Shown here: piece by piece, positions 63,928-64,000 of the stretch
Layout: every line of letters begins with the position of its first letter
Numbering within the stretch: the first letter of the stretch is position 1
Assembly (NCBI GenBank): GCA_934095965.1
Contig: CAKOKR010000002.1
Span: 14,255 to 78,254, forward strand
Direction: 5' to 3'
Length of the DNA: 64,000 bases
Origin: an uncultured Bacilli bacterium
Lineage (GTDB): Bacteria > Bacillota_I > Bacilli_A > RF39 > UBA660
Translations under genes and position numbers: made by a program
Notes under the pieces: model-generated
The model's input: the letters and a program-made list of their open reading frames with translations, nothing else
Database searches by the model: none
What the model was told of the DNA's origin: nothing

Positions 63928-64000
63928 GCCGACATAGCGTAACTGGCAGCGCAACTGACTTGTAATCAGTAGGTTGGGAGTTCGACTCTCTCTGTCGGCA
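63928..64000 (+). tRNA. tRNA-Thr (anticodon TGT), 3' CCA beyond window
   Basis: Acceptor GCCGACA with TGTCGGC, D-stem GCGT/GCGC, anticodon stem ACTGA/TCAGT with loop CTTGTAA (anticodon TGT), T-loop TTCGACT. The window ends at the discriminator A, so the CCA is not seen. Confidence 0.95.

Overview
The window is a very AT-rich, gene-dense stretch of a chromosome from a low-GC Gram-positive, spore-forming bacterium (Bacillota, Bacilli-like). Evidence for this is the gene order around the division and sporulation genes (ftsA-ftsZ-spoIIGA-sigE; spoIIAA-sigF-spoVAC-spoVAD-spoVAE; gerE-gerM; pcrA-ligA; ezrA-nifS-thiI), Bacillus-type TTGACA-17-TATAAT promoters, strong GGAGG ribosome sites and a glmS ribozyme. 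TGA is a stop codon (murC and rnr end with it) and Trp is TGG, so this is the standard bacterial code and not a Mycoplasma. An uncultured gut Erysipelotrichia/RF39-type lineage is my best guess, but the sequence alone does not prove it.

Layout. 1-5.4 kb: the end of a secreted protein gene, a small standalone RNA unit made of two tandem pseudoknots, an M3-type peptidase, ffh, a VanY-type carboxypeptidase and an Rpn-type nuclease. 5.6-9.5 kb: the division/early sporulation block ftsA, ftsZ, spoIIGA, sigE. 9.6-13.3 kb: a DUF4143 ATPase with repeats around its promoter, a glycosyltransferase remnant, then spoIIIAH, gerE and gerM. 13.3-24.1 kb: tRNA-Arg, a class III ribonucleotide reductase whose glycyl-radical domain is a separate small gene, murC, dusB, pduL, a dead histidine phosphatase, RNase R, rmuC. 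24.1-35.4 kb: envelope and general genes (asnB, an LtaS-like enzyme, CPBP protease, yebC, patatin, epimerase, ZIP transporter), a broken HEPN-like gene and two secreted proteins with SipW-type signals. 35.5-41.3 kb: typA, recA and the forespore operon. 41.4-53.6 kb: LCP protein, YihY, a receptor with a GGDEF-like domain, ligA, a sugar nucleotidyltransferase, pcrA, recX, nrnA. 53.6-62.3 kb: ackA, thiI, nifS, ezrA, DUF308, glmS. 62.3-64 kb: a MvaI/BcnI-like nuclease and four tRNAs.

How the genes fit together. Sporulation is the strongest theme: pro-sigma-E and its protease, sigma-F and SpoIIAA, three spoVA genes, SpoIIIAH, GerE and GerM. The anti-sigma kinase gene spoIIAB is absent from its expected place, and sigG does not follow sigE. 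PduL with AckA gives a phosphotransacetylase/acetate kinase pair for making ATP from acyl-CoA, and NrdD implies anaerobic life. ThiI with the NifS-type desulfurase supports tRNA 4-thiouridine synthesis. The genome is compact: several convergent gene pairs share one terminator that lies inside their stop codons.

The items most worth a second look are the tandem-pseudoknot RNA at 651-790, whose two copies show compensatory base changes; the split NrdD; the missing spoIIAB; the paired repeats around the DUF4143 ATPase promoter; a histidine phosphatase that has lost all recognisable catalytic residues; and a nuclease gene whose best ribosome site points to a non-ATG start.
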